Assembly: GCA_947441105.1 (NCBI GenBank)
Contig: CANESN010000052.1
Span: 1-6,187, forward strand
DNA length: 6,187 nt
Reading direction: 5' to 3'
Source: Micrococcales bacterium
Lineage (GTDB): Bacteria > Actinomycetota > Actinomycetes > Actinomycetales > Microbacteriaceae
Below are positions 6,154 through 6,187 of this stretch, in pieces. Below the pieces are notes generated by a model. The model saw only the letters and a list, made by a program, of their open reading frames with translations. It had not been told where the DNA came from and made no database searches. Each line of letters begins with the position of its first letter. The first letter of the stretch is position 1. Made by a program: the position numbers and the translations under genes.

Positions 6154-6187
6154 ATATATCTATGAATCTTATTTCGGTCGTAAGCCC
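6154..6187. other. Downstream edge: intergenic or start/end of an unseen gene
   Basis: 34 bases follow the mrp stop. An ATG at 6162 opens a plus-strand frame to the window end (MNLISVVSP), with TTAGAT 6 nt before it as a poor -10-like match. On the minus strand a TAA (6171-6169) could end a convergent gene closing in GLRPK. In other actinobacteria a convergent gene near mrp can be tatB, but nothing here identifies one. Too short to decide. Confidence 0.2.

Overview
The window is an ordinary, tightly packed chromosomal stretch from an actinobacterium. The protein sequences (PRC-barrel/MgtE_N/CBS protein, DUF1003 protein with its very conserved second membrane segment, Mrp ATPase without the CxxC pair) are of actinobacterial type. 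The intermediate GC by eye (not counted), very short intergenic gaps and overlapping genes suggest a small-genome member, perhaps a freshwater Microbacteriaceae of the Luna type (Rhodoluna/Aquiluna-like). That finer placement is inference. There are no mobile elements, RNA genes, CRISPR arrays or signs of recent transfer.

Layout. Bases 1-521 (+) are the 3' end of a DEAD-box RNA helicase. It runs tail to tail into a PHP-domain phosphoesterase (491-1360, -), overlapping it by 31 bp. The PHP gene diverges from an Xaa-Pro aminopeptidase gene, pepP (1378-2775, +). The two start codons are separated by only 17 bp, and two -10-like hexamers on opposite strands lie almost on top of each other in that gap. 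pepP overlaps tail to tail by 21 bp with a small two-span membrane protein of the YflT/general-stress type (2755-3270, -). That gene diverges across 47 bp from a three-gene operon on the + strand: a soluble PRC-barrel/MgtE_N/CBS protein without a channel domain (3318-4550), a DUF1003 two-span membrane protein (4553-5056) and an Mrp/NBP35-type ATPase (5053-6153). Genes within the operon overlap or touch at the stop/start codons. The last 34 bases are non-coding or the edge of an unseen gene.

How the genes may work together. The helicase and the PHP enzyme (closest in length and motifs to the YciV/RNase AM and pAp-phosphatase group) could both serve RNA turnover. The operon MgtE_N/CBS - DUF1003 - Mrp, with a stress-type membrane protein divergent to it, resembles as I recall the Mycobacterium tuberculosis Rv1234 / Rv1232c-Rv1231c-Rv1229c neighbourhood, so it looks like an old actinobacterial block. 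Its joint function is not established. A Mg2+-sensing, membrane-linked module is a reasonable but untested idea. Three of the five visible 5' ends (PHP, pepP, MgtE_N/CBS) lack a Shine-Dalgarno sequence and have a -10-like hexamer 6-7 nt before the start codon, as expected of leaderless transcripts common in actinobacteria. I see no clearly novel system. The points most worth following are the near-symmetric divergent promoter, the channel-less MgtE sensor with a DUF1003 partner, and the Mrp protein lacking its C-terminal cysteine pair.
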